DNA of 64,000 nt from an uncultured Pelagibacteraceae bacterium (GCA_902623735.1 CACNUU010000004.1:1-64000), one strand, 5' to 3'; numbered from the stretch's first letter, positions 9,102 through 19,057 are shown. Numbers and translations are program-made. Notes: generated from the sequence alone by a model not told the origin.

Positions 9102-9933
9102 CCTTAATAATTTCAATGATTTTGTTCAATTGGTTTAAATCATGATAGCTAAAAGTGATAGTGCCTTTATTCTTTTTTGAATTTTTTATCTTAACGTTAA
9201 GACCTACTTTTGTTTCTATTGATTTTTCTAAGTCAGTAATATTAGCATCCTTGCTCGTAGCACGAATTTTTTTATTACTTTTAAATAACTTAACAAAATT
9301 TTCGGTTTGTCTTACTGATAATTTTTTTTCTACGACTTTATTGGCTATAAAGGTTGCATTATCAAGTCCTACTAATATTTTCGCATGGCCGGCCGAAATT
9401 TTTTTCTTTTCAATTAATTCTAAAACTTCCAAAGGTAAATTTAATAATCTAAGAGAGTTAGTTATGTAGCTTCGACTTTTACCAATAAACTTTGAAACTT
9501 TGTCTTGATCGTATGAAAATTCATCAATTAGTCTTTTGTATCCTTGTGCTTCTTCGAGTGGATTTAAATCATTTCTCTGAACGTTTTCTACTATGGCAAA
9601 TTCTAAAGATTTTAAATCGTCAACTTCAGTTAAAACAACAGGTATCTCATGTAAACCAGCTCTACTTGCTGCTAGCCACCTACGTTCACCAGCAATAATT
9701 TCATATTTGGATTTATCATCTGTTGACTTTCTTACAATAATTGGCTGTATTACCCCCCTTTCTCTTATAGAATTTGTTAAATCATTCAAATTATCTTCAT
9801 CAAAATCCTTTCGTGGTTGGTATTTATTTGGAATTATTTCGCTTAATAATAATTTGTTAATATTAATCTCAACTTTTGTTTCTCCTATCAATGATGATAA
9901 TCCTCTACCTAGTCCTTTTTTAATAGTATTCAT
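9091..9933 (-). CDS. parB: Chromosome-partitioning protein ParB
   Basis: 280 residues. Opening KKGLGRGLSSLIGE is the ParA-interacting peptide. The CTP-binding ParB/Srx domain includes IIPNKYQPRKDF, ERGVIQPIIVR and the box GERRWLAASRAG. A helix-turn-helix follows (YDQDKVSKFIGKSRSYITNSLRLL), with a C-terminal dimerisation region. It loads at parS, spreads as a CTP-dependent clamp and guides origin segregation with ParA. It is coupled to parA, with stop and start sharing one base. A parS site is 1.4 kb upstream, inside rsmG. Confidence 0.97.
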   Translation of the reverse strand: MNTIKKGLGRGLSSLIGETKVEININKLLLSEIIPNKYQPRKDFDEDNLNDLTNSIRERGVIQPIIVRKSTDDKSKYEIIAGERRWLAASRAGLHEIPVVLTEVDDLKSLEFAIVENVQRNDLNPLEEAQGYKRLIDEFSYDQDKVSKFIGKSRSYITNSLRLLNLPLEVLELIEKKKISAGHAKILVGLDNATFIANKVVEKKLSVRQTENFVKLFKSNKKIRATSKDANITDLEKSIETKVGLNVKIKNSKKNKGTITFSYHDLNQLNKIIEIIKANY

Positions 9934-10727
9934 TAAGCTGCACTCCCCAGATTGTTCTCTTGATTAATAAATTCATCGGTAAAGCTGTAATATGATTTAC
10001 TCCCTGGACAATTTTTGTCATAAACTAAAACGGGTACGCCATGTGATGGAGCTTCTGATAATCTTACATTGCGAGGGATAACAGTTTGATAAACCTTTTC
10101 CTTAAAATAATTTCTTGCTTCTTCTTCAACTTGTGAGGAGAGCTTGTTTCTTCTATCATACATCGTTAGCAATATTCCCTGGATATTCAGGTTTGGATTT
10201 AGATTTACTTTTATTCTATCAATTGTCTTCATCAATTGTGTTAATCCCTCTAAAGCAAAAAATTCGGTTTGAAGTGGCACCAACAATGAATTAGAGGACA
10301 CCAATGCCATTACAGTTAGCAAGCTCAATGATGGGGGACAGTCTATAAGAATATAATCATATAATGCTCTAGAATCATTTAAATATGCGGTTAATTTACT
10401 CTTTAAGATGAAAGCTCTATCATTATCGCCAGCAGTTTCAACTTCAAGCCCTGACAAATCTACATTAGATGTTATAACATCTAAATTTTCAAATTTTGTT
10501 TTCTTAATTACCTTTGTAATTGACATTGTTCCATTAAGAATTCCATATATAGTTTGATCTGATTGTTCTGTGTTAGATAACCCTAAACCAGTTGTTGCAT
10601 TTCCTTGTGGGTCTAGATCAATTACTAAAATTTTTTTTCCTTGTTGGGATAATGCAGAAGCCAGGTTTATGACTGTTGTTGTTTTGCCTACCCCACCCTT
10701 TTGATTTATTATCGATATTATTTTCAT
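9933..10727 (-). CDS. parA: Chromosome-partitioning ATPase ParA (Soj)
   Basis: 264 residues, a deviant Walker A ATPase of the chromosomal ParA type. KGGVGKTT at 10-17 carries the signature Lys, with LDPQGNATTG (A') and DYILIDCPPSLS (Walker B) following. ATP-bound dimers coat the nucleoid and are released by ParB, pulling origins apart. It overlaps rsmG by 4 bases and parB by 1, so the three are translationally linked in the classical gidB-parA-parB order. Confidence 0.97.
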   Translation of the reverse strand: MKIISIINQKGGVGKTTTVINLASALSQQGKKILVIDLDPQGNATTGLGLSNTEQSDQTIYGILNGTMSITKVIKKTKFENLDVITSNVDLSGLEVETAGDNDRAFILKSKLTAYLNDSRALYDYILIDCPPSLSLLTVMALVSSNSLLVPLQTEFFALEGLTQLMKTIDRIKVNLNPNLNIQGILLTMYDRRNKLSSQVEEEARNYFKEKVYQTVIPRNVRLSEAPSHGVPVLVYDKNCPGSKSYYSFTDEFINQENNLGSAA

Positions 10728-11371
10728 GAAATTTTTTTTTTAATTTTTTTTATATTTAATATAAATGAGTCATCATTAGTTAAACTTTTTTTTACCTCAT
10801 AATCTAAATCCCATACTTTGAGTGTATCGTTTAAAGTTTTATTTCCTGTCCTACCCATAAACAAAATTATGTTTTTATATTTTCTAAAATTTTGACTCAC
10901 TAAATCGAGAATTATTGGCAATGGTTTAAAGGCTCTTGACATTATTGTTCCTGTTTCAATATTTTTAACAGTAAAAATGTCTTTTTGAATTACATTGGTG
11001 TTCAAATTCATTTTTTTTGAAACTTCCATCAAAAAAACACTCTTATGATGGCTTTTTTCATATAGGTTAATTTTCATATCATTTTTTATTCTTTTCATTA
11101 CAATTGCTACTATGAGCCCTGGCATACCACCTCCTGTACCTAAATCGCAGGTTGTATTATAATTTAAATCAACAAAATCAATAATTTGTGCAGAATCTAT
11201 AATATGTCTCTCTCTTATTTGCTCTTTTTCAAATATTTCTCTGCTTATTATGTTAATTTTCCTGTTTTTTTCCATTATCATAGAAATCAAGCTTTCAAGA
11301 TCATTACAAGTTTCACGTGAAACATTCAAGTTTGGTATCTGAGAGTAAAAATTTAATATTTGATTATCCAT
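10724..11371 (-). CDS. rsmG: 16S rRNA (guanine-527-N7) methyltransferase RsmG (GidB)
   Basis: 215 residues. The SAM-binding loop DLGTGGGMPG is at 76-85 and SRAFKPL forms part of the catalytic core. It methylates G527 of 16S rRNA. Residues 17-21 (VSRET) are encoded by the parS site described separately, a dual use of sequence seen in many bacteria. It is linked to mnmG (one-base overlap) and parA (four-base overlap). Confidence 0.96.
   Translation of the reverse strand: MDNQILNFYSQIPNLNVSRETCNDLESLISMIMEKNRKINIISREIFEKEQIRERHIIDSAQIIDFVDLNYNTTCDLGTGGGMPGLIVAIVMKRIKNDMKINLYEKSHHKSVFLMEVSKKMNLNTNVIQKDIFTVKNIETGTIMSRAFKPLPIILDLVSQNFRKYKNIILFMGRTGNKTLNDTLKVWDLDYEVKKSLTNDDSFILNIKKIKKKIS
11309..11324. 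promoter_or_regulatory. parS: parS centromere site inside rsmG
   Basis: AGTTTCACGTGAAACA matches the universal parS 16-mer (TGTTTCACGTGAAACA) at 15 of 16 positions. Its inner 14 bases (11310-11323) form a perfect palindrome. It lies within the rsmG reading frame, codes for VSRET, and is close to parAB and about 7.5 kb from the predicted origin. ParB should load here. Confidence 0.93.
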
Positions 11372-13242
11372 TAAGCTATATGCTTAATAGACTTTCTTTT
11401 GACGTGTGACAACAAAATATATACAGCTGCAGGGGTAATTCCATCGATTCTAAGGGCTTGACCCATAGTTTTAGGCCTGATTTCTTTAAATTTAGCTTTT
11501 ACTTCATTAGATAGACCTGAAAATTGGTCATAATTAATGTTATCTGGTATGGTTAAATTCTCATCTCTTTTAAAAGCAAGAATATCTGCTTTTTGCTTTT
11601 TTAAATATCCTCTGTAATGCGAATTAATTTCTATTTGCTCATCGATATCAGCACCATGATCCAAGATTTCTGGCCATATATCTCTTATTTTACTCATATT
11701 TACGGCTTTTTGCGTTAAAATTTCTTCAGCAGATCGAAATACACCATCTTTAGCTATTTTTATCCCAAATTTTTGAGCCTTGGTGGGCGAAATATTCAAA
11801 TTAGACATCTGTAAAGATATTTTGCTTAATTTTTCGAATTTGTCCTCAAAAATTTCTTTTCTAATATTTGAAATTAATCCGATTTTAATACCTTTATGGG
11901 TAAGTCTTAAGTCTGCATTATCAGATCTAAGACTTAATCTATATTCAGCTCTAGATGTAAACATTCTGTACGGCTCCGCAACACCCTTAGTTACTAAATC
12001 ATCTATCATTACTCCAATATAAGCATCTGATCGATCAAGAATAAAAGGCTCCATTTTTTTAAGAGAAAGGGCAGCATTAATTCCAGCTATTAGTCCTTGG
12101 GCCGCAGCCTCTTCGTATCCTGTAGTTCCATTAATTTGACCGGCAAGATATAGATTCTTTATTTTTTTTGACTCCAATGTTAAAAAGAGCTCTCGAGGAT
12201 CAATATAGTCATATTCTATAGCATATCCAGGTCGTATTACTTTAACATTTTCTAAACCATTGATATTGTTGAGTATTTCATATTGTACAACTTCAGGTAG
12301 AGATGTTGATATACCGTTTGGGTAAATTGTATGATCATTAAGGCCTTCAGGCTCTAAAAATATCTGGTGTCTAGTCTTATCTGCAAACTTTACTACCTTA
12401 TCCTCTATTGAAGGACAATATCTTGGACCTACACCTTGTATGCTACCAGAATACATTGCACTTTTAGATAAATTCTTTTCAATAATCTTATGAACCTTTT
12501 CATTGGTATAAGTCATAGAACACGAGACTTGTTTGTTTAGATTTTTTTTGGTTAAGAAAGAAAAAAAATAAGGATCATCATCTGCAAATTGTTTTTCCAA
12601 TTTTTCAAAATTGATAGTTCTGGAATCTAATCTTGGTGGGGTTCCAGTTTTAAGTCTACCTATTTTAAAATTATATTTCTCTAACTGTTCACTTAAACCA
12701 GTGCTTGGCTTTTCATTAAATCGACCGGCAGGGGTTCTTTCATCACCAATATGTATCAAACCATTCAAAAATGTGCCGGTAGTAAGTATTAACTTATTAC
12801 AACTTACTTTATTACCTTTAAATGTTAAAAACCCCTTTATTTCATTATTATTAAAAATAAACTTAATTACAGGATCTGAAAAAATGCTTAAATTACAATA
12901 GTTTACAAGTTTTTCTTGCATAAATTTTCGATATAGTGATCTATCAGATTGAGTTCTCGGTCCTCTCACTGCTGGTCCTCTACTTCTATTTAACAATCTA
13001 AATTGTATTCCAGATTTATCTGCCACTTCACCCATAACTCCATCTAAAGCATCAATTTCTCTAACAAGATGACCTTTTCCTAGACCACCAATAGCTGGGT
13101 TGCACGACATTTCTCCTATGGTATTTTTATTATGAGTAAAAAGAGCAGTGTTAATTCCAAGTCGCGCAGATGCTGCAGCCGCCTCACATCCTGCATGTCC
13201 TCCGCCAATTACAACTACGTCAAATGATAAATCTTTTCTCAT
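11371..13242 (-). CDS. mnmG: tRNA uridine-5-carboxymethylaminomethyl modification enzyme MnmG (GidA)
   Basis: 623 residues, full length. The FAD-binding Rossmann motif [10 protein letters not shown] is at 13-22. [28 protein letters not shown] and [16 protein letters not shown] are diagnostic. With MnmE it installs the cmnm5 group on wobble U34 of several tRNAs. Its upstream gap (13243-13358, 116 bp) is AT-rich and holds a short inverted repeat (TAAATAA-gct-TTATTTA). I see no clear promoter there. It is followed by rsmG with a one-base overlap. Confidence 0.98.
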   Translation of the reverse strand: MRKDLSFDVVVIGGGHAGCEAAAASARLGINTALFTHNKNTIGEMSCNPAIGGLGKGHLVREIDALDGVMGEVADKSGIQFRLLNRSRGPAVRGPRTQSDRSLYRKFMQEKLVNYCNLSIFSDPVIKFIFNNNEIKGFLTFKGNKVSCNKLILTTGTFLNGLIHIGDERTPAGRFNEKPSTGLSEQLEKYNFKIGRLKTGTPPRLDSRTINFEKLEKQFADDDPYFFSFLTKKNLNKQVSCSMTYTNEKVHKIIEKNLSKSAMYSGSIQGVGPRYCPSIEDKVVKFADKTRHQIFLEPEGLNDHTIYPNGISTSLPEVVQYEILNNINGLENVKVIRPGYAIEYDYIDPRELFLTLESKKIKNLYLAGQINGTTGYEEAAAQGLIAGINAALSLKKMEPFILDRSDAYIGVMIDDLVTKGVAEPYRMFTSRAEYRLSLRSDNADLRLTHKGIKIGLISNIRKEIFEDKFEKLSKISLQMSNLNISPTKAQKFGIKIAKDGVFRSAEEILTQKAVNMSKIRDIWPEILDHGADIDEQIEINSHYRGYLKKQKADILAFKRDENLTIPDNINYDQFSGLSNEVKAKFKEIRPKTMGQALRIDGITPAAVYILLSHVKRKSIKHIA

Positions 13243-13358
13243 GATGTGAATTTATATTCGATTGAAATATTTACAAGATTTGAGTTTTTTTTGGTAAATA
13301 AGCTTTATTTATCAACGAAAATTGCCAAAAATGGTCTAAAAATACAGCAAAATCATCA

Positions 13359-14690
13359 TTATTTTCCGATACAAAAATCGTTGAAAATACTGCCTAATAA
13401 CTCCTCTACATCAACTTTTCCAACAATCATGCCCAAATGCCTAGTGGCTAATCTCAAATCTTCTGCTGCTTTATCAAAATCTTTTTTATCGTTTTTGTCC
13501 AAAAAATTTTTCAAATGATCTGCACACTGTTCTAAATGTTGTCTGTGTCTTTCCCTTGTAATTAAAATATCTTCTTCAGATATTAATTGACTTTTCAAAC
13601 TGTTTTTAATTTTGGAAATAAGCAAATCAATATTAAGATTATCTTTTAATGAAATTAAAACGTGATTAAGTTTAAGTATTTCAGGATCTAATTTTTCTTT
13701 TAAGAGATCTGATTTGTTAATAACTAAAATAGCATCATTTTTAAGTAAATCATTTAAAAACCCGCTTAAATCAATACTTTTAGCATCAACAACTACTAAT
13801 TTTAAATCAGCATTTTCAGCTTTTTTAAGTGATAATTTTATCCCTTTCTTTTCAATTTCATCTTTTGAAACTCGAATTCCTGCCGTATCTGAAATAATAA
13901 CTGGATAACCATCTATATTCAAATGTGTTTCGATAACATCTCGGGTAGTGCCAGCGATTTCTGAAACTATAGCAACTTCTCTATTTGATAAATTATTTAG
14001 TAAACTAGATTTACCTGCATTGGTTGGTCCTACGATCGCAATTTTAAAGCCTTCACGAATTATCTCTCCAATTTTTTGATCATTTAAAATTTTGTTGATT
14101 TCTTTTAATGCATCTGAAGAATCTTGTTTAATTTTTTTTAAATTTTCTTCCGGGATATCTTCCTCAGGAAAATCTATTTTTGCTTCAACAAATGATAAAA
14201 TTTTCAATAATTTCTCTCTCAATTCATTAAATTTCTCTGAAGATTTGCCTTTCATTATTTTAACAGCTTGTAATCTTTGAATTTCGGTTTCAGCCGAGAT
14301 TAAATCAGCTATACTTTCAGCTTTTAACAAGTTTATTTTTCCATTTTGGAAAGCAAGCTTTGTAAACTCACCAGGCTCAGCTAATCTGCAATTTTTAATT
14401 TTTGAAATTTCTTTTTGGACAGTTAAAATTACAGCTTTCCCTCCATGTACATGGATTTCTGCCATATCCTCTCCTGTGTAGCTCTCAGGAGCTGGAAACC
14501 ATATAATTATACCTTCATCTATTAGCTCAGAAGTGTTGATATTGTTTATTTTCCGAAGGGTAGCCAATCTTGGCTTTGGAATTTCTTTTCCTGTAAGGGA
14601 TTTAATCACATTAGCTGCTTCAGGACCTGAAACTCTAATTATTGCAACCCCAGAAACGCCTGGGCCTGATGATAGAGCGTAAATAGTCAT
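13359..14690 (-). CDS. mnmE: tRNA modification GTPase MnmE (TrmE)
   Basis: 443 residues. An N-terminal formyl-THF-binding domain (GPGVSGVAIIRVSGPEA; PESYTGEDMAEIHVHGG) is followed by a G domain with G1 GPTNAGKSS at 221-229 and DTAGIR (G3). The conserved C-terminal CIGK, whose Cys is needed for modification, forms the last four residues. It is the partner of MnmG. Gene order rho-mnmE-mnmG-rsmG is the standard alphaproteobacterial one; a 41-base gap separates it from rho. Confidence 0.97.
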   Translation of the reverse strand: MTIYALSSGPGVSGVAIIRVSGPEAANVIKSLTGKEIPKPRLATLRKINNINTSELIDEGIIIWFPAPESYTGEDMAEIHVHGGKAVILTVQKEISKIKNCRLAEPGEFTKLAFQNGKINLLKAESIADLISAETEIQRLQAVKIMKGKSSEKFNELREKLLKILSFVEAKIDFPEEDIPEENLKKIKQDSSDALKEINKILNDQKIGEIIREGFKIAIVGPTNAGKSSLLNNLSNREVAIVSEIAGTTRDVIETHLNIDGYPVIISDTAGIRVSKDEIEKKGIKLSLKKAENADLKLVVVDAKSIDLSGFLNDLLKNDAILVINKSDLLKEKLDPEILKLNHVLISLKDNLNIDLLISKIKNSLKSQLISEEDILITRERHRQHLEQCADHLKNFLDKNDKKDFDKAAEDLRLATRHLGMIVGKVDVEELLGSIFNDFCIGK

Positions 14691-14731
14691 AAAATATTAT
14701 AACTTTTATTCTGTAATATTGGAAAACTTAA

Positions 14732-16000
14732 TTAAGCTGGTTTGTTCATTGAATTAAAGAACTCAGCATTGTTCTTTGTATCTTTTAACTTAGAGCTAAT
14801 AAATTCTATTGCATCCATTGTGCCCATTGGAGCTATAATTCTTCTTAAAACATTCATTTTTTGTAAATCATTTTTATCAAACAGTAACTCTTCTCTTCTA
14901 GTTCCTGATTTTGTAATATCGATCGCTGGATAAATTCTTTTATCAGCAATTTTTCTATCTAAAACAGTTTCGCTATTTCCTGTTCCTTTAAACTCTTCAA
15001 AAATTACCTCATCCATTCTGCTTCCAGTATCAATTAATGCCGTAGATATAATTGTTAATGATCCACCTTCTTCAATATTTCTTGCAGCACCAAAAAATCT
15101 CTTTGGTCTTTGAAGTGCATTAGCATCCACACCCCCTGTTAAAACTTTTCCAGAACTAGGTATAACTGCGTTATAAGCTCGGCCTAATCTTGTTATAGAG
15201 TCTAAAAGTATAACTACATCTTTTTTATGTTCGGTTAATCTCTTTGCTTTTTCTATTACCATTTCAGCAACTGCTACGTGGCGCTGAGCCGGTTCATCAA
15301 AAGTTGAGCTTATAACCTCACCTTTAACGGTTCGCTGCATGTCAGTTACTTCTTCAGGTCTTTCATCTATCAGTAATACAATCAAGTAACACTCAGGATA
15401 ATTTTTTGCTATTGAATTTGCTATGCTTTGCAGGATCATAGTTTTTCCTGCCTTTGGTGGTGAAATAATTATTGATCTTTGTCCTTTTCCAATCGGGCTC
15501 ACCAAATCTATTAATCTTGGTGTCAAATCTTGTTTCTTGTCAGGTTTTAACGCTTCAACTTCCATCACCAATTGCTTATCTGGATATAATGGAGTTAGGT
15601 TATCAAAAGCTATTTTGTGTCTTGATTTTTCTGGTTCTTCAAAATTAATCTTGCTAACTTGTAACAAAGCAAAATATCTTTCACCCTCTTTGGGTGCTCT
15701 TACAGGTCCTTCAACCGTATCTCCAGTCCTTAGACCGAATTTTCTTATTTGACTTGGGCTAACATAAATGTCATCTGGCCCAGGAAGATAGTTTGATTCC
15801 ATTGCTCTTAAAAACCCGAAACCATCTTGTAAAAGTTGCAAGACCCCAGCTCCTGTAATCTCCTCTTTTTCAGCAACTTTTTTTAAAATAGCAAAAAGTA
15901 TTTCTTGCTTTCTTAGGGTGCTTGCATTTTCAATGCCTAACTCTTCAGCTTGTGTAATAAGCTGTTCTGAAGATTTTAATTTTAATTCTTGAATATTCAT
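14732..16000 (-). CDS. rho: Transcription termination factor Rho
   Basis: 422 residues. The N-terminal RNA-binding OSB fold has GFGFLR at 60-65 and the [20 protein letters not shown] segment. The ATPase core has PPKAGKTM (181-188) and the Q/R-loop regions ([24 protein letters not shown]). It is a hexameric RNA helicase that ends transcription. Given how few hairpin terminators this window shows, Rho may carry much of the termination load; that is inference. It is transcribed away from the predicted origin. Confidence 0.98.
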   Translation of the reverse strand: MNIQELKLKSSEQLITQAEELGIENASTLRKQEILFAILKKVAEKEEITGAGVLQLLQDGFGFLRAMESNYLPGPDDIYVSPSQIRKFGLRTGDTVEGPVRAPKEGERYFALLQVSKINFEEPEKSRHKIAFDNLTPLYPDKQLVMEVEALKPDKKQDLTPRLIDLVSPIGKGQRSIIISPPKAGKTMILQSIANSIAKNYPECYLIVLLIDERPEEVTDMQRTVKGEVISSTFDEPAQRHVAVAEMVIEKAKRLTEHKKDVVILLDSITRLGRAYNAVIPSSGKVLTGGVDANALQRPKRFFGAARNIEEGGSLTIISTALIDTGSRMDEVIFEEFKGTGNSETVLDRKIADKRIYPAIDITKSGTRREELLFDKNDLQKMNVLRRIIAPMGTMDAIEFISSKLKDTKNNAEFFNSMNKPA

Positions 16001-16114
16001 GATTTGTATTGAGGACTTAATAGATGGGTATAATATATATACTCTTACAACTATTACAAGAGTGTTAGTTAAAAATTTAGAAAGAACAAAAAAAGACCGA
16101 TTTTACAGACTTTT
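16001..16114 (-). promoter_or_regulatory. rho leader / intergenic region
   Basis: 114 bp between hemG and rho. It holds the inverted repeat ACTCTT (16041-16046) / AAGAGT (16058-16063) next to a TATAATATATATA stretch. This could be a hairpin or promoter element in the rho 5' leader. No reading frame or strong Shine-Dalgarno is seen. Autoregulation of rho through its leader is known in other bacteria; here it is only a possibility. Confidence 0.35.
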
Positions 16115-16642
16115 TTAAGTATTTTCCCTTATTTCTTTAGCAAAATTATCTACTTTTGACCAATCGGTAAATTCGTAAGACTGAGAAGTGTCTGTAGGGC
16201 CCTTTGTTATAAACATAATGAATTTAATTATATACTTATCAAAAAAATTATAATTTGGATAATCTACTCTCCCCGCAAAAACTGCTAATTTTTTTGGTCT
16301 CCAGCTAGATATTTTCAAAAATTTTTTAATGTAAGGATTTGTATTAGGAGTATTTTTTTCTAGTTTTCTTGCAACTACATTAACAGAGAAAAAAATTCCT
16401 TGTTTTTTATCTAAAACTTCTTTGTTTATTTTAATAAATCTATAAAGTTTATCTGAATGTTTGCCATATCTTATACTTGCACCAATTATAATTTTTGCAA
16501 AATCAGACAAATTAAATTTTTCGACTTCATCCAAAGATATTAATTTAATTTCGTCTTTATTATCCAGAAAATTTGCTATCCTTTCACAGATAGTCTTAGT
16601 GTGACCGTCAGTGCTAGAGTAAATTATCAATGAACCTGACAT
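16115..16642 (-). CDS. hemG: Protoporphyrinogen IX dehydrogenase, flavodoxin type (HemG)
   Basis: 175 residues with the flavodoxin fold. The FMN-phosphate loop is SSTDGHTKT (9-17). IGASIRYGKHS, FFSVNVVARK, EKNTPNTNPY and SWRPKKLAVFAGRVDYP parallel enterobacterial HemG along its length, including the long HemG-specific loop. It oxidises protoporphyrinogen IX with quinone as acceptor, the penultimate step of haem synthesis. The next gene is hemH, the last step, 12 bases away. Most alphaproteobacteria have the unrelated hemJ between hemH/hemE and rho, so this looks like a replacement in place. Confidence 0.92.
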   Translation of the reverse strand: MSGSLIIYSSTDGHTKTICERIANFLDNKDEIKLISLDEVEKFNLSDFAKIIIGASIRYGKHSDKLYRFIKINKEVLDKKQGIFFSVNVVARKLEKNTPNTNPYIKKFLKISSWRPKKLAVFAGRVDYPNYNFFDKYIIKFIMFITKGPTDTSQSYEFTDWSKVDNFAKEIRENT

Positions 16643-16654
16643 TATAATATAATA

Positions 16655-17770
16655 TTATTTACTCATTATTTGTGGGGGCATTTTTTGATAATATTTTGAG
16701 TCAAGTTTATATTCAATGTCCTCTTTATCTTGCGCAGACCCCTCTGCTTGTACAAAAGTATATTTTGCAAAGTCCTTACACCAATTTTTATTAGTATTGA
16801 GACACTCAACAGGATAAATATTGCCACCTAATTCTTTTGCTTCATTGACAAGCTCATGACCAAGTTCGTCAGTAGTTTCAAGACAATCGGCTACAAAACT
16901 AGGTGAATATATCACAATCTCTTTTTTTCCCTCTGATATTAGTTTTTTTACAACATCATCTGTGTAAGGCGTTATCCATTCCTCGGAACCGAAACGACTT
17001 TGAAAACTCATCGTACACTGATCTGATCTAATATTTTTTAATTTATTTGTAATAAGACAAAAAGTTTCATAGCAATGTCTATAATAATCATCACCTTTGC
17101 TCACAACCCTCCTTTTTTGCATGCCGTGAAAAGTTATCACCAAACTATCAATTTTTTTTCCTTGTTTAATTAATTCATCTAATTTTAGATCAACTTGTTT
17201 AACAGAATTGTCGATGAACGCATGGGTTCTATGGAAGTTAGTAATCACCTCAAAAGTTGGGATCTTTACTCTTTTTGATAACTCTTTTGCAAGGGCATCT
17301 ATTCCAGAAGCAATGGTGCTTTCAGAATATTGGGGAAACATTGGTATAACAAGTAACTTTGTTGCGCCCACTCCATTTTTTAAATCTTCCTCCCAGCTGT
17401 CATAAACTTCATTAACATACGGAGGTGATAAAAGAAAAGCATGATTAACTTCTACATAACCTTGTGGGTCAATCTTTTTTAATTCCTCGCTTACATTTTT
17501 AGTAAAATCTCTAGTGTTTGTTATTAACGGAAAACTTTCTCCATCCCAAATTCTAGCATAAAGTTTTGCAGACTTTTTGGGTCTAAATGGTAACACAAAA
17601 AAATTTAAAATTATTTTCCAAAGCCAGGGGTTAATATCAACAACCCTTGGATCTCCCAAAAAGGCTCTGAGATATTTTCTTAACGCTTTTGGTGTTGGCT
17701 CAGAAGGTGATCCAAGTTGAACAAATACAACTTTTGTTTTTCTTTTTGGGTGGGTATAATTTTTTATCAT
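16655..17770 (-). CDS. hemH: Ferrochelatase
   Basis: 371 residues, near the usual proteobacterial length. VVFVQLGSPSEPTP starts the fold. TFHGMQKRR carries the catalytic His (about 215), and SPSFVADCLETTDELG is the second active-site block with the conserved Glu. It inserts ferrous iron into protoporphyrin IX at the membrane. It lies between hemE (2-base gap) and hemG, giving a compact three-gene haem operon. Confidence 0.97.
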   Translation of the reverse strand: MIKNYTHPKRKTKVVFVQLGSPSEPTPKALRKYLRAFLGDPRVVDINPWLWKIILNFFVLPFRPKKSAKLYARIWDGESFPLITNTRDFTKNVSEELKKIDPQGYVEVNHAFLLSPPYVNEVYDSWEEDLKNGVGATKLLVIPMFPQYSESTIASGIDALAKELSKRVKIPTFEVITNFHRTHAFIDNSVKQVDLKLDELIKQGKKIDSLVITFHGMQKRRVVSKGDDYYRHCYETFCLITNKLKNIRSDQCTMSFQSRFGSEEWITPYTDDVVKKLISEGKKEIVIYSPSFVADCLETTDELGHELVNEAKELGGNIYPVECLNTNKNWCKDFAKYTFVQAEGSAQDKEDIEYKLDSKYYQKMPPQIMSK

Positions 17771-17772
17771 AT

Positions 17773-18774
17773 CTAATAATCTTTTACCATTTTAACCAAA
17801 TAATCCATCATGTTTGGGTCTGTTTCCGGCAAGACACCATGGCCTAAATTAAAAATATATGGGTGATCTTTAAATATATCTAGGTATCTTTTTGCCTCTT
17901 TTTTAACGGTCGCTCTATCAGTTAAAAGAATTTTAGGATCCAGGCCTCCCTGAACTGGTATTCTTATTTCATCACTAATTTTTAGTGGATCAGTATCGTA
18001 ATCTATACAAATAACATCTGGTTGAACAATATTACAATATTTTTTGTAATCTTTTATTCCTCTAGGAAAACATATAACTGGAACATTTAAAGATTTAACA
18101 TAATTTACTAATTCGTGGGTTGGATTAAAAACATATTTATTTAGATCATCTTCTTTTAATAATCCTGCCCAGCTGTCAAAGATTTGGATGATTTCAGCAC
18201 CGCTTTCAATTTGATTCTTAATATGAATTTTTAAAAATTTATTTAAAATAACTAAAATTTTTTCTATCAAAATTTTATCACTAAAAAAATTTTCTTTTAA
18301 ATTTAGTTTTGGAGATTGTTTATTAAGCATATATACTAGTAATGTCCAGGGTGCACCGACAAAACCGATTGTGCTCTTCTTTTTTACCAGTTCGTGGTTA
18401 CTAACTATTTTTATCGCGTTATAAATTGGATATATTTTTTCTACAAAATCATTTTCGTTAACGCTAGAAATTAACTCTAAATTTAAATCACTTAAGATTG
18501 GGCCAAAATTTTTTTTAAATTCTACACCTTGATTAAGACCATAAGGCACCATTAAAATATCTGAAAATATTATAGCTGCATCTAATTCAAATCTTTTTAG
18601 AGGCTGTAAAGTTATTTCTGAAGACAAATTTGGATTTAGACATAATTTAATAAAATCAGTATTTTTTTTTCGAATTTCCCTAAATTCAGGTAAATATCTT
18701 CCAGCTTGTCTCATTATCCAAATTGGATGAATGTTTGTTTTTTTATTTAAAATAACTTCATTGATAGGTGTCAT
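17773..18774 (-). CDS. hemE: Uroporphyrinogen decarboxylase
   Basis: 333 residues. PIWIMRQAGRYLPE at 17-30 is the family signature with the substrate-binding Arg residues. FSDILMVPYGL, GFVGAPWTLLVYML and NLGHGVLPETDP are also diagnostic. It decarboxylates uroporphyrinogen III to coproporphyrinogen III. In Caulobacter and Rickettsia hemE marks one edge of the replication origin, and here too it is the last minus-strand gene before the polarity switch. Confidence 0.98.
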   Translation of the reverse strand: MTPINEVILNKKTNIHPIWIMRQAGRYLPEFREIRKKNTDFIKLCLNPNLSSEITLQPLKRFELDAAIIFSDILMVPYGLNQGVEFKKNFGPILSDLNLELISSVNENDFVEKIYPIYNAIKIVSNHELVKKKSTIGFVGAPWTLLVYMLNKQSPKLNLKENFFSDKILIEKILVILNKFLKIHIKNQIESGAEIIQIFDSWAGLLKEDDLNKYVFNPTHELVNYVKSLNVPVICFPRGIKDYKKYCNIVQPDVICIDYDTDPLKISDEIRIPVQGGLDPKILLTDRATVKKEAKRYLDIFKDHPYIFNLGHGVLPETDPNMMDYLVKMVKDY

Positions 18775-19057
18775 ATAAATAATTAAATATAAAAAGGTTG
18801 TAATATTAGTATAGCTTGTGAATATTGATAATTAAATTTTCTGCACATTTTATTAACTTTTTATAAACATTTAAGATTTTAAATCTCTTAAATATATATG
18901 AAAAATTGAAGCCGATTGATAATTTATTCAAATATGTGATTAAAATTATACAAATGTTTATTTTTGTGAAGAAAAGCCTTGTTTTACAGTGTTAATTTTA
19001 AAATATTAAATTTATTCAATATGATTTAAATAATACAAAGTTATTAACATTTAATAC
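18775..19057. other. oriC: Predicted chromosomal replication origin (oriC region)
   Basis: 283 bp gap between hemE (leftward) and ppsR (rightward), about 17 % G+C by my count. It contains several DnaA-box-like 9-mers that differ from TTATNCACA at one position: 18817-18825 (reverse), 18839-18847, 18861-18869, 18935-18943 (reverse), 18965-18973 (reverse) and 19041-19049. No perfect box is present. A hairpin-like inverted repeat TTAAGA/TCTTAA spans 18871-18891. All genes for about 10 kb to the left run left and those for about 3.4 kb to the right run right. The hemE / DUF299 flanks match the experimentally known Caulobacter origin. Confidence 0.7.

Noticed and set aside
9155-9967. Run of antisense reading frames opposite parB and parA
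   Set aside because: They mirror the codon structure of confident genes on the other strand, have no family features and no ribosome binding sites.
13246-13518. 90-codon plus-strand frame running into the 3' end of mnmE
   Set aside because: It is mostly antisense to mnmE and shows no recognisable protein pattern.
18871-18891. Possible CtrA boxes (TTAA-N7-TTAA) in the putative origin
   Set aside because: TTAA triplets occur here but with 4- and 5-base spacings, not 7; in such AT-rich DNA TTAA is common.
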